DNA from: Mauremys mutica
Taxonomy: Eukaryota > Chordata > Testudines > Geoemydidae
Assembly: GCF_020497125.1 (NCBI RefSeq)
Contig: NC_059072.1
Coordinates: forward strand, 307,166,781-307,230,780
Reading direction: 5' to 3'
Length of the DNA stretch: 64,000 nucleotides
Within the stretch, counting starts at the first letter, position 1. Each line of letters begins with the position of its first letter. Shown in pieces: positions 51,270 to 62,976 of this stretch. The notes beneath the pieces were generated by a model that saw only the letters and a list, made by a program, of their open reading frames with translations, did no database searches and was not told where the DNA came from. The translations under genes and the position numbers were made by a program.

Positions 51270-52180
51270 AATTAAAGGACTAAATCCACCCACGGCGTCC
51301 TCCCTTTACCCCGCTCCCCCCTTACCCATATTATGCAAAACCACACAGCTGTGTAGTTGGCACCAGGAAGGGGGAATGGGGGGAAGGGATCGGGGGTAAA
51401 ATTTGGGGCTGGTGTTGCTGCGTCCTCAGCGGCCAGACCAATCCCTCTGGCTTGGCTGTGCCGGCCAGGAAATGCTGCCCACCACCGCCCCTGACTCCAC
51501 CTCTTCCCCAAAGCCTCCATCCCCTCTGTTCCACTACAACCTTACACTTCCCACCATTTGCCCTGGCCCCAGCCCTGCCCCCTGAGCTACGGTCCTGGGG
51601 GACTTCTGCAACAGGGGGTTGGGCAGTGGAATATTGAGAAGACCATTTGGGTGCGTGTGCGCTTGTGGGGGGGAGGGGGGGGGGGGTTGGTGTGTGGGCT
51701 GGAGTGTGTCTTTATGTTCGAATTGCCCTTGCACCTCACGGTTCTAGGTGTGCGAACGATAGAAGATAACGGTTGTAGGGGTAGAATAGATACCACCGTG
51801 AAGACAGGTGTCGGTAGTGGTTGCAACCTGGCCCCAGCCCACCTCCGACGGCTCCCAGCTGCCCCACTGGTGAGTTGCTTGCGGGGGCGGCAGTTCCCCC
51901 CTAGCCCCAAAATCCCAAGGTACTGGGAGGCAGTGGCGTGCTGAGCAGGGAGCAGGTTGTGGGCCAGATCCACTCCACTTTTCCCTTCAACCCTGAGTGC
52001 AAGGTCAAGCCCGCCCTGTAATCACTGGGTGGCAGGAAGTGGAGCCACCCGGCCCCAACCCGCTCAGCCGGCTCATGATGGGGGAGNNNNNNNNNNNNNN
52101 NNNNNNNNNCCAAGCCTGCTCTTTCCTCCCACAGACCTTGGGTGCAGCCCCACCTCGCCACCCCCTGAAGACTAAGCCTT
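51270..52180. other. GC-rich intronic block, probably transposon interior, with a gap
   Basis: An unusual GC-rich island of about 0.9 kb within AT-rich intron, with a G-run region at 51667-51686 and 23 Ns at 52087-52109. Its composition matches the interiors of the hAT MITEs nearby, but I could not define terminal repeats. The several short open frames here appear to be composition artefacts. Confidence 0.4.
52087..52109. other. assembly gap (23 Ns)
   Basis: A run of 23 undetermined bases inside the GC-rich block. Frames crossing it cannot be trusted. Confidence 0.99.
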
Positions 52181-53854
52181 TTTCTAGCTCCTATACTTAA
52201 TATTTTTACAAGTGACCACTTTATTTACCATCTAATGGTGCTACCACCTATATGATCAAAATATTTTAAAGAACAGCTACATTGTTTTTTTTTATTAACT
52301 GTACTACTCCTAACATTAACTGTAAATTTGGAAGTCTCATTTTAAAAACCCTTATTTTAGAGTGAAATCTATTAACATCGATATTTCTTTTCTGGCTACT
52401 GTAGCAAGTAACTGAAGACACCAGTGTGACTAACATGCACTCTCAGGGGGACTAAAAATTCATTGGCCATTAAGATGTGCTATTAACAATAATTGCCTAT
52501 TTTACTATATGTTGGGAACAGCATCCTAAGATGGACTCCTTATGTATCCCACTTGAGCATATCAAGCAAGAAAGATACCATACCTTACTCAACAAGGAGT
52601 CCTTAAAAAACAACAGATTTATTTGGGCATAAGCTTTTGTGGGTAAAAACAAACAAACAAAAGCTGGTTCCCTTTTCTTTCTTGATCTTCAGGTTAATTT
52701 TCTATTCCACATCATATAATCTGATTTTACCCACTGATCTCTGACATGGGATCTTGTCAAATACTTAAAAAAAAAATCTAGCTCTATTATAGTCATCGTA
52801 TTTCTCATCCATAGTGGTAGTATTTAACAAGAACTCCAACAGGTTATTCAAATATGACTTCCCTCTTCCTGAAGCCATGCTGGCTACTCTAAAGCGGTGA
52901 TTGTTCAAGGCTTACCAATATACTACTTAAAATAGTTTCAACAATTTTTTTTCCCTCCCAACACACGTCTTTTGCCTATAATTTTCTAGTTTCTTTCTTG
53001 ACCATTTGCTGTAATGAAATTGTGTTTACCAATTCACAATCCTCAAATCTCTCTGAAATGTAGTGACCAATTAAAAATTCACAGATGTCCTAGTTAACGA
53101 CTTCCTGCCTGCTAGATGATACTAAGAGTACAGTATTCTTTATTATGGTGGGTTTCCCACCCCCACTCCACTGCAGTGGTTAGTTATTGCCAGTAGATGG
53201 TGCAATTTGCTACAATATTTTGTTATGAATTGGCATTTTTTACATTAATGTCAGGGGCTCTTTTTGTTTTTGATTAAGTCTAAATTAATCAAACTTCCTT
53301 TAAAGCTCATTATTTCACAATATCTAACCTACTGCTGTCAGCTTTAAGAGAACCCAACTGTTTTAGAATCTGTTAGTTGTACACTACAAGTTCTGTTGTC
53401 GAAGGAAAATTAATTCCCGACCTGATCATAGGTCCATCCTGTTCCTCTCTAAAGATAGTAGAAAATGCCGATACAGGGGAATAAAAACTTGCTTTGGAAA
53501 GATGTTAGCTTACAGTTACACCTGTTATCAAAGCAATGTCCCACTTGGGTGCTGAATTCTCTGACAGCGGGTGAAGCAAACCTTCCAGGAACTAGACAAT
53601 TTGCAATATATTATTTTTGTCCCACCCCTCATCATGTTCTAAATATAACCTCAGATTCCTGTGCAAGGCTCTCTGGGCAAATCATTTATTATTATTTTTG
53701 CAGGAACAGTCCAGAGGAAACTACACAGCTACGAAAGCATAGGAATGATTGTTCATCCTTCAGAATCCATCCATACTATCACAAAATGTGGAACGGGATA
53801 ACACTACCTTATTTGGCTGTCTTTTCCAGGTCCGCTTTCATCAAAAAGGTAACC

Positions 53855-54010
53855 CCTAGAGGCCTCAGCCCATTGTGCTAAACACTATACAAACATAACA
53901 AAGACAGTCCTTGCCCAGAGGAGCTTATATTCTAAATATAAGAGAAGACAAAACAGGTGAAAACAGACAGGGCAGGATTTGAAGGCATCATGGCAGATGT
54001 CAGTTTTAAG
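53855..54010 (+). repeat. ancient dispersed repeat relic
   Basis: CATTGTGCTAAACACTATAC, AAAGACAGTCCTTGCCCAGA and GAGCTTATATTCTAAATATA are hallmarks of an old amniote interspersed repeat. Class not assigned. Confidence 0.5.
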
Positions 54011-54741
54011 GAGGAGCTAAGAAGATTCTGAACTTCATCCGTGGATCAGATTCAGCATCCCTGAAGTGCACATTTTAAAAGTTACTATACCAAAATATTC
54101 CTGGAAAAATAGCACATGAACAAGTTAGTATTTTCATTTCTAGGCCCTCTCAAAAGATCAAATTGATGGCAAGCAATGATAATTCAGAGCAATGTCCTCT
54201 GGATTCCAAATATCTATTTTCATTCCTGTTATCTGGTCCACTGACAAACAATTTAAAAAAAAAAAAAAAAAGAGTACACAGGACCGGCAATGCTTTGTGT
54301 TCCACTATGGCAGAACTAGCCAGCAGAGGGAGCATAAGTCCGTTAACCCCATTCCCAGGGCTGTGATGGCATCTTTGAAATGATCCAATGTACTAGTTCT
54401 CAAACACGGACAAAAACAAAGAGCCATGTTAATTTCAGCTCCACTGAAACAAAAAAATGAACAAAAAAAGATGTTTACCAAACAAAAGGAGGAGACTGGT
54501 GGGGAATAAAGTGAAGCTTTTATACATTGTACTGAAAATAATTTTTTTTAAAAACATCAAAGAAGCTAAATCCAGCATCTTTAACATGTTGGGGGGAGGA
54601 GGAGGAAGAGATATCCATGTTTGTACAGATTGAACAAATCTGAACAGATTGAACTTCTCATGAATTCTCCTCATTAGTTTGCTTTTCGTAACAACATTTT
54701 GCAAGCTGATTGTCACGGATGTGGAGAAGGATCATTTAGGC

Positions 54742-54992
54742 CAGTGGTCACCAGACGAAGGACCACTGCGGCGGTGGAGCACTGCCGAAATGCCGCCGAA
54801 ATTCGGGAGCGACGCCTCTCAATGACGTCACTTGTCGACGGCAAGCGTTGTCATCGAGAGGCGTCTCCGCCGAAATGCTGCTGAAATTTGGCGGCATTTT
54901 GGCGGGTGCTCTCCCGGGGGCCAGGACACGGGCACATTAAGATGCCCCCATGGGCGCCATGGCGCCCACGGGCACCGCGTTGGGGACCACTG
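54742..54992. mobile_element. hAT MITE, CAGTGGTC family, perfect TSD
   Basis: A 251-bp element starting CAGTGGTCACC and ending GGGGACCACTG, bounded by identical ATTTAGGC at 54734-54741 and 54993-55000. It contains an inner fold-back (GACGCCTCTCAATGACG against CATCGAGAGGCGTC). Non-coding. Confidence 0.9.
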
Positions 54993-55019
54993 ATTTAGGC
55001 ACTTAGGATTCCCTCTCCA

Positions 55020-57000
55020 TCCCCTTACAAAGTCAATAAAAGGAAATATTTACAAAATGCTTTCAACTGATTTTTTTAAATGATTCCTAACATTATTTTA
55101 TAATCCAGATTAATTAAACTATGCTTCAAAGGACACAATCAATTTAAACACACTTCTGCATGAAAATGGTGTGCTTACTATCATTATAAGAAACACTCAA
55201 GAGGACAAACTGAACAAGTTTAGAGAAAAATATTTGAGTATTTGCTAGTGTATTGTTGGGTATAGCCACTTCCACTGTTTCCCTCAGCCGCAACCCAATC
55301 CTGCAACAGTTGTTCCTACAGGCAAAGGCCTGCATCTGCAGAGAAAAATGTGCAGGATCAGAATTTTAGTCAGTTTCTGCTAGTTGTATAGGTCTTTCAT
55401 AAACTAACAGGGGAAAGAAACATCTTTAAAAACCAGAACAAACCAAAAACAGGAAAGTCTGATTGTAAAACCATAAGAGTTGGCACGGGGACTCAAGAGC
55501 AAGTGCAGTAACTGAAACTTTTAACCAGTTTTTTAAAATAATTAAGTTTCAAGGTAATATTTTTAGGGTTGCACCAACAAAAATGTGAAAATTCTAGATT
55601 AGAGTGTCAGTGTCACGTTTGGCATTTCTTACTTTTGCAATTTTATAATAGCAACATAAGCGCAAAGAAACAGCAATAAGAACACAAAGATTGCCATTAG
55701 GCATTAGAATCAGATATTTTTAAAGTGTGCAATTTCTCATATACCACTAATTTATACTCTTTCCAAGTGTACATGTTTGGTCTAAGGCTCTTTTCTTGTG
55801 TGTCCCTAACATAGCCTTACAATTGTATTATAGTACTGCCTTTATGGTATGTTTAAATCCCTACACATTGCTGCTTTAACTTTTAATATCCTCCACTAAC
55901 CAGTTTGGGGAAGGAGTTTGTTACTTTTACAATGATTAAACATTCCTAACTATTTGCCTTGAGTAACTACCAGAAAGATAGATAAAAATGGGGTCATGAC
56001 TAGATCCTAGGTTATCATCTATAAACAGTTATAACTGTTTTAACAGTTTTAACTATGTAAAGTACTTAAGTACTACGATGAATGACAAACATTTTTATAG
56101 TATTATTGCTACAATATGCTGATTTTTGTTTATCTGAATTATCACTACTTCTGAAGCAGACCAATTATCCTAAACAGCTCCTAAAACAATATCTGTTCCA
56201 AATTGGCTAAACACAGAGGAAGTCATTTTAAACTTATTGTTTGTCCCTTCTATGGATTGTTTTCCCAAGAAGGTCAATGATGGATTTGGTTCTCAAAATA
56301 TACAGGTGTCTGTTTATGGTTACCTGTAGTTTAGAAGGGTGTAATATCACCACTTTTATGTTACATTCCTTCAAAAACTTTTGCGTGGCCCCAGACTTCT
56401 CCTAGCCTTTGTTGTGTAAATATGAGGGAGAGACAAGGCTCTTTTTATATTTAATTTGTTAGGATCCTTTCATGTGCAATGAAAGCTATAATGATAGAGA
56501 TGATGTTACAGGTCATCTCTGCATTCACTTCTATATTAAGATTCTTTAAAAGTAAGATCCCAAAAACTTTTATATGAAAAAAAAACCTCTGTTCCTTAAT
56601 TACCCACTTGAGTGGAAGTTTTACAACTCTGTCACGACTGCAAGAGATGGAAGGTGGGGGTCAACAACCACTGCATCAGAGATGTCACTTGAAGACACAG
56701 AGTTATTGCAGAAATCTCCAAAGTCCAAATTTCTTAAGAAATTAGCTCTCTATTTCCATGGAGCAGGAAAGAAAGCAAGCCCACTATTATTAGCAAAGGA
56801 GGATGAGCGGAACAAAAATATTTAGCTAGCAGAGGTAGGGAAATGAATGGTGGGAGAACTATTGTGAAGGCAACTTCCAGCATAAATGAAAAATTCAAGA
56901 AGGCTGGAGCATGTTACCAATGTAAGTACCAGCACTATAGAAAGCAAACACGTATTTAATTTTAAAAGCATCTGTGCTCATAGGATTAGAGTAAGAATCC
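55020..57000. other. RCBTB1: RCBTB1 5' intron, no feature recognised
   Basis: About 2 kb of AT-rich, apparently unique sequence. I see no exon with both good splice sites, no RNA gene and no clear transposon end. Confidence 0.4.
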
Positions 57001-57004
57001 TATG

Positions 57005-57158
57005 ATGGTGAAATCTCCATCCTTAGAGGTTTTTAAGGCCCAGCTTGACAAAGCCCTGGCTGGGATGATTTAGGTGGTGTTGGTCCTGCTTTGAGCAGGG
57101 AGTTGGACTAAATGACCTTCTGAGATCTCTTCCAACCCTAATCTTCTATGATTCTAAG
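57005..57158 (+). mobile_element. CR1 3'-terminal fragment
   Basis: Matches the tail of the nested CR1 at 35.64-35.79 kb almost base for base (GAAATCTCCATCCTTAGAGG through TCTATGATTCTAAG). It is a 5'-truncated copy about 150 bp long. Confidence 0.9.
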
Positions 57159-59013
57159 ACGCCTGCATACCAGGAACAAGGGAACAACCTCCCAGGACTT
57201 TTGTAACCCTACACTCTTATAGGACTCTTTGGTGGAAAAGTTATATGCTTCTATAGTGGCTAATACAGTGCAGAGTCTGTACAGTAAATATAATGGTTTC
57301 ATTATCTTATACAACAGCAGCACTCTAAATTATGACATTTCATTATCTTTACTACTCAAATTTGGAAATAACATATCACAGCAAAATAACATGGTTGTTA
57401 GTGTCAAGTACCTTTCTGTGACTATTTACTGGCTTTACTCTCTTCAGTACTAAATGAAGTACCTTCTCCTTTCAGAAAACATTCCCCTAGTAGAGCGTTC
57501 TGATACATTAAGTATTTCCTGATCTTTCCTTCAGGTAATCACTGGAGAATTATTCAGGTTTCTGCTAGAAGCTATCTTACTAGTGTTCTGCAGTGCCATC
57601 CAGCTAATCCCAGTTTGATTCCTGGCCTATTCCTTTATAAATTAAGAGTACTGCAGTCATAGAACATTCATCCCTTAAGGGTGAAGAAGTCATTTATTTC
57701 ATCCATCTATGGAGATGCATTAGCAAGTACTGAACAATCCTGTGGAGTTCTCTGAACAAAGAAGGGTACAAGAATTGAGGTCTTTGATGGAGAGAAAGGT
57801 AAAGTGGGAAGAGGGAGAGAACAGAAAGGACAGTACTTAAAGTTCAGTGAGGGAAGCGGAGGACACCCCCAACAAAGTTAGAGATTTCATAAGACATTCA
57901 CATTCCAGAAAAGTGCAAGAATTCAAACAAGCATTACAAACTCTAAGAACGTTCAGTCTTGCAGTGCAGTGAAAGGGTAAAGGCTGTCACTTCATCTTTA
58001 ACTCACTCCTGTTATGTCCAAGGTAGTACAATTCTCTATTTATGGGGGAGATCTCAGAACAGTGCATGGCCTGATTATACCATATATGCTAAAATGGCTA
58101 CACAATACAGGATAGCTGCAGTGCCCTAGGCAGAGTGTCAGCCTTAATTTCAATTTGAATTTCATTGAGTTCAGGGTTTAAGTCAACTATATCAAACCAA
58201 CCCAAGTTCTTGCTTTACGTTTGCGGCAGTCTCTGGGAGAGAGCCCTGGGCATTAACAGATGCTTGTTCACCCATGAGTTTAAGCACAAAGCTATGTGGA
58301 CTGTTTTTCTTTCCCCTTTTTCTTAAGTTTTACTGGAGCATCCAAGAAACAGCAAAAACTAGTTCAGATCCAAAGCCAACACCCCCTTTTACATGTCTGC
58401 TGCACAAATTTGGGAAGAGGGGGCAACCCACCCAAGCCCCCAGGTAGACTGAACGCGCCTCGATTGCTGATCCACCAGGCATGGACCATTCAACCTGCTC
58501 CACCGCTGCGCCCGCCCGGGAGTCACTCCGGAGCACGGAGCATCTGTAACAACCAGATCCCAGCCCGCGGGAGCCGAAGCGCGCTGCACCGGCTCTGTAC
58601 ACAGCAACGCTGCAATGCAGCCACCTCTGGGGAGGGCAGCCAACGCCGGGAGGGAGCTACAGGCAGGGCACCAGGCAACAACCAGCCCCGCACATAGAGC
58701 CGGGGGAGATCAGCACCCACACAAAGCACCGCGCTGTCAAAGGCTCTGCTCTCAGCAGCTACCCGCCCCCAGTCACCCCAGTGCGGAGCAGCGGCCGGGC
58801 CACAGCCAGCGCTAGGCAGAAGCAAACCAAGCAGCTGCTTAGGGCCCCGAGCAGCTCGGGGACTGTGTGCGCGGGCGGGGGCGGGACTATTAATGTGTGT
58901 TGTGTGCAGAGGGAGCCCCCCGGTGATACCCCTGCTCGGGGCCGCCCGTGGGCTCGCGCCGGTCCCGTTAGCGGCACCAGGAAGCCGGAGCCGCCCGCAG
59001 CCCCGCCGGATAC

Positions 59014-59260
59014 CTGGAGATGAGCGAGGAGCGTCCTGCCCGGCCGAGCCCCGGCCCGCGGCGGGGGGCAGGGTCGCTGCTGCCCCGAACCCCCCGCGAG
59101 GCACCTGGACGCGGCCACCCCGGCAGCGCGCGGAGCAGGAGGCTGAGAGGGTGCGGGACGCTGCCGCGACCGGTCCAGATCATGTGACGGGAGGGCCCGA
59201 GAAACCCAACATTCGTCACGTGCTACCAGACTCCGCCCCTTTCCCCGTTCGGGTGCAACG
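59014..59260 (-). other. RCBTB1: candidate RCBTB1 first exon and transcription start region
   Basis: In the CpG island, minus strand, a clean donor ATCTCCAG|GTATCC ends an exon at 59014. No TATA box is seen. Upstream are an E-box GTCACGTG (59215-59222), a second E-box-like CATGTGAC (59181-59188), a GC box (59233-59239) and a minus-strand CCAAT (59369-59365). The start site is not determinable, so the upper boundary is a guess. Confidence 0.5.
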
Positions 59261-59578
59261 AACTTAACTCCTCCTCTCAGGCCTCACGCGGACAGTGACA
59301 GGTCCCGCCCGCTGGGTGCTTGCCCCGGCCTCAGAAGCTGACGAGGCTGAGGCGCTGCGCTCTGATTGGCCGGCGGTGTCGGGCTCTGACAGGCCTAACG
59401 CCGGAGAGTGACGGACCCGCTCTCCGCAGGCGCCGCTGTTATGTAGGCCGGAAGCCGGAAGCAATATCCCCGCACCGGCCCCGCCTCGCGGGCAGCCCGC
59501 GCCCGGCGCATAACCCTCCCCCCGCGGTAGCGTAACGCTCGCTCTGCCCGGCGGGGGAGGGGCGCTCCCACTTCCTCG

Positions 59579-59647
59579 ATGGCCGCGGCGGCGGCGGCGG
59601 CTCCGGGGGGGGGCGGCGGCTCCGGGGGGGGGCGGCGGACAGAGTGA
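59579..59647 (+). other. short plus-strand GC-rich ORF in the CpG island
   Basis: An ATG at 59579 opens 22 codons (seven Ala, Pro, Gly runs, ending RRTE) and stops at 59645-59647. A GTGAAG donor-like site (GT at 59644-59645) overlaps the stop. The context is weak (T at -3). Composition resembles a GC-rich first exon, but a low-complexity GGC repeat produces this by chance, so coding status is doubtful. Confidence 0.15.
59585..59638. repeat. GGC/G-tract tandem repeat
   Basis: About 2.3 copies of a 20-nt unit of the form (GGC)3TCC followed by eight or nine Gs, preceded by (GCG)n. G-tracts this close together have G-quadruplex potential on the plus strand. It lies inside the CpG island. Confidence 0.7.
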
Positions 59648-59805
59648 AGGTGGGGCCCGGCGGGCGGTGGCTGGGGGCGTGAACCCGGAGGCGGGGGGGG
59701 AGATGGGTCGGGGGAGCCCAGCGTGGGGCAGGTGCTGTGCCTACCAGGGGGTCCTGACGGAGCCCTTCAGACGCTCCGCGGGGCAGCCGTCTCCCTGCAG
59801 CCGGC

Positions 59806-59945
59806 CAGGGCTGCCCCGAGGAGGGGGACAAGTGGGGCAGTTTGCCCCAGGCCCCACAAGAATATAATATTGCAACTTTTTTTTAATGGAAGGGGCCCCC
59901 AAAATTGCTTTGCCCCAGGGGCCCTGAATCCTCTGGGCAGCCCTG
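59806..59945. mobile_element. hAT-like MITE, CAGGGCTGCCC family, copy 1
   Basis: A 140-bp element with perfect 11-bp inverted ends CAGGGCTGCCC / GGGCAGCCCTG. Flanks CAGCCGGC and CCGCCAGC agree at 6 of 8 bases. It sits at the edge of the CpG island. Confidence 0.75.
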
Positions 59946-60435
59946 CCGCCAGCCCCGCTCAGGCAGGGCCGGCCCGAAGTCAGACAGCAGAGCGGGGCTG
60001 GAGCAGCTCCCGGCCTTTGGCAGGGCCCAGCCCTTGGCCCCGCTGCTGTAGTTACCGCGCTTGGGGAAAGCGCACTGCACTGATCTGGCCTTTTCTGCAC
60101 TCACGGCCCACTCCCCGAACAGCTCTCCTCCTGGGCTGCTATGCAAACAGCCTGGGCATGAGCAAACAGCCAAACGGCTTTCAGTCTGCCTCTGCAGTGG
60201 TGAATTAGCAGCCGCCTTCTAGCTTGAGCAGAGCTCAGCAACATGGTGTTTGCTTACTTAGAAAGTTAACGTTTTCTAGCACCAAAAACCCAGTGACATT
60301 ATGCAGGGAACAAGCTGGACTGATGGATAGCTGTGTCCCCTCACTTCTCCAACCTGGGGTACCTTTCTCACTGCTTAACAGAGAACAACCACTCAGGGTC
60401 TGCTCTCACAGCCTCCAACATGTAAATCACTCAGC

Positions 60436-60696
60436 CAGGGGTGCCCGTGGGGGGCAAGTGGGGCAATTTGCCCTGGGCCCCCCAGGGGCTCCCACGAGCC
60501 CTGGCCTAGTGGCGGTCCAAGTCTTCAGCCGGCATTTCGGCAGCGGGGGGCCCTTCAGTGCTGCCGAAGATGCAGAGCGACTGAAGGGCCCCCTGCCACC
60601 AAAATGCTGCCGAAGACCTGGACCATCACTGGGTGAGTACAAGTGCTGCAGCTCCCCCGCTTTGCCCTAGGCCCCTGAATCCTCTGGGCAGCCCAG
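60436..60696. mobile_element. hAT-like MITE, CAGGGSTGCCC family, copy 2, perfect TSD
   Basis: A 261-bp element from CAGGGGTGCCC to GGGCAGCCCAG, bounded by identical CACTCAGC at 60428-60435 and 60697-60704. Its ends and GGCAAGTGGGGCAATTTGCC segment match copy 1. Confidence 0.85.
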
Positions 60697-60709
60697 CACT
60701 CAGCTATAT

Positions 60710-61570
60710 TGTAGAAGTGCTATAGCCAGCAACTCTTGAATTACACTGCAGGGCAACACCAGCAAACTCCCAGTCCCAGACTTTCCCCCGGAAATGAATG
60801 TCTTGTACTGCCTAGCGACCTTCTGGACACTACAAGCTCCTATAAAGTCCATCATTTAATTAATAGAAAATGATACACAAATCCTGTTATCCCAAATGAA
60901 GTTTCCCAAACAAACACCGGTTTATATAAAACAAATGTATTAACTACAGAAATATAGATTTTTAGTGATTACAAATAAAGAAATAAAAAGGTCAAATGCA
61001 ACTAATGTAACTAAACAAGCTAAGTGAGTTTTAAGCAAAGGTCTCTCACCACAAGTTCCAACAGTCTTAACTGGCTGAATCCTTCAGTCAGGATCTCCCC
61101 CTAGCCTAGTGCTGCTTCTTTTCAAGTGTTGATGCCATTAGTAGAGAGAAATGGAATGATGATTTGGGGTGGCTGCCCTCTCCTCTAAGAGCACTTTGTC
61201 TTGCTCAAGAATCATCTTGGGAAAGTCTGTGTGGACAGGAACTTTAAGGTGCTTCTTTGTCAAAATGTAGACTTTTTGCCTACACCCTGTTTCCTGTGGA
61301 AAAATGGCCACTGAATCAGATGATGGTCCACTTGATCATGTTGACACCTGGCTAAGAAGACATTGATTAGCCTTTTGTCTCTAGGGAACTGGTGTGTGAC
61401 TGCTCCCCAGAACATGGTTTAGTAATATCATATAGTGGAATCTTATTTTATATATATAATGTTACTACACATTTTACCAGGACAATAATGGTCAGCAAAT
61501 AATGTTTTAAAATGATACCTCACAAGGCAAACTTTGTACAATATGTATCATAGTCCTATAAAAGGGGCAA
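60710..61570. repeat. dispersed repeat, class uncertain
   Basis: Segments such as CACCGGTTTATATAAAACAA, AATAATGGTCAGCAAATAAT and CACAAGGCAAACTTTGTACA look like a repeat I associate with turtle and crocodilian genomes, possibly LTR-derived. I could not define its ends. Confidence 0.4.
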
Positions 61571-61879
61571 AATAAGGGTACCCTCCCTGCAAGCAACTTC
61601 ACTATTCCCACCTGCCCTACATTCTGAGTAGCATGCCCCTGCACTGCTGCAGCTCATGGCTCAGCATACTCATCCTATCCACCCACCCCCATACCTGTAG
61701 CTGCCCAGCAGTTGGAGGATGGCCTATGGATTTTCCCTTGTTCTAAACATCTCTTTGAAGAATAAAAGGTGTCAAAATGGTCAACTAATACAATGTTGTT
61801 GAGCATGCTTGGATAAAATAGCACTTTTTTTATACTTCTGCTATGATTCTCTCTCAAATTGTTGTAAAAGGGTGAAAAT

Positions 61880-62047
61880 ATTTGAAAAACTAGAAAGAGC
61901 TCTCCCATTGACATAGCAGTATGTCCCATTGACATAGCAGTATGCACTTATGTCGGCAAAATGTATGTCGCTCAGGGGGTGTGAATATTTCACCCCCCTC
62001 AGCGACACAAATTATGTCAGCATAAGTGGTAGTGTTGACATAGTGCT
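61880..62047. mobile_element. TIR MITE fragment with direct duplication
   Basis: CCCATTGACATAGCAGTATG occurs twice in tandem at 61907 and 61925. A central fold-back pairs TGTCGCTCAGGGGGTGTGAA with TTCACCCCCCTCAGCGACA. Related to the element at 10543-10807. Confidence 0.6.
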
Positions 62048-62217
62048 AAAGATTTTAGGCAATAATTTGGATGTCTATTCAACTTGATGGTGTGCTATTA
62101 ACAATTAAGTGACTAGGGCAGGATTGACCATTGCTTGTTTATTCAAACATCTGACTGCATCTGTCAGAAATTCTAGGCACAATACAGCTTTAGATAAACA
62201 TAGGAATGAAAGCCATG

Positions 62218-62442
62218 GTCATATATAGTGCCCATCTATAGAAAGGGAAACAAGGACAACCCAGGGAATTACAGACCAGTCAGCTTAACTTCTGTACTCG
62301 GAAAAATAATGGAGCAAATAATTAAGCAATCAATTTGCAAACATCTAGAAGATAATAAGGTGATAACTAACAGTCAGCATGGATTTATCAAGAACAAATT
62401 GTGTCAAACCAACCTGATAGCTTTCTTTGACAGGATAACTTA
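62218..62442 (+). mobile_element. CR1 LINE RT fragment
   Basis: 75 codons of RT: RKGNKDNPGNYRPVSLTSV, GKIMEQIIKQSICKHLED, TNSQHGFIKNKLCQTNL, then a stop. NYRPVSLTS is the signature of CR1-type RT. It is truncated at both ends. Confidence 0.85.
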
Positions 62443-62976
62443 ATTTGCACATTCCTTTCTCAAGAAGCTGACCAAATGCTTTACTAAGGCTATTAAGCAA
62501 ATATACAGCCAATATTCCTAACTTCAAGTACAAAAATGATACATGCATACAAATAGGAGGAATGTATTCAGTAGACCATAACCTTTACATAGATGTTACA
62601 TGACATATGTAGCATAAAACATATTCCAGTTATATCATATATACATTCATAAGCATATTCCCATGAAGCCTTATTGGGTACACAGTCACACTCATATTGG
62701 TACCACCTTTGCATTCTGTCAAATCTGCTGTGAAAGTGTTCTTAAAATGAACATGTGCTGGCTGGGTCATCAACTGAGACTGCTATAACATGAAATATAT
62801 GCAGAATGCAGGTCAAACAGAACAGGAGACATACAATTCTTCCCCAAAAGAGTTCAGTCACAATTTTTTTTTATTTTTTTTAAACGAGCATCATCAGCAT
62901 GGAAGCATTTCCTCTGCAATGGTGGCTGAAGCATGAAGGGGCATACGAATGTTTAGCATATCTGGCACATAAATAC

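Larger units (their letters stand above)
58430..59800. promoter_or_regulatory. CpG island promoter, possibly bidirectional
   Basis: GC and CpG content rise sharply against the AT-rich flanks over about 1.4 kb. This is the only such island of any length in the window and it sits where the 5' end of RCBTB1 is expected. It extends beyond the candidate RCBTB1 start, leaving room for a plus-strand transcript. In mammals ARL11 lies on this side in the opposite orientation, but no ARL11 coding sequence was recognised here. Confidence 0.8.

Noticed and set aside
51558..51973. 128-codon frames on both strands
   Set aside because: Overlapping open frames in a GC-rich block with a nearby gap. They show no coding signature and are low-complexity.
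58523..59104. Long minus-strand open frame (193 codons) in the CpG island
   Set aside because: Composition-driven: GC-rich sequence is open in several frames at once. It crosses the clean splice donor at 59014 and shows no domain.
59723..60208. 161-codon plus-strand open frame
   Set aside because: It runs straight through the MITE at 59806-59945 and has no recognisable domain, so openness reflects GC content.
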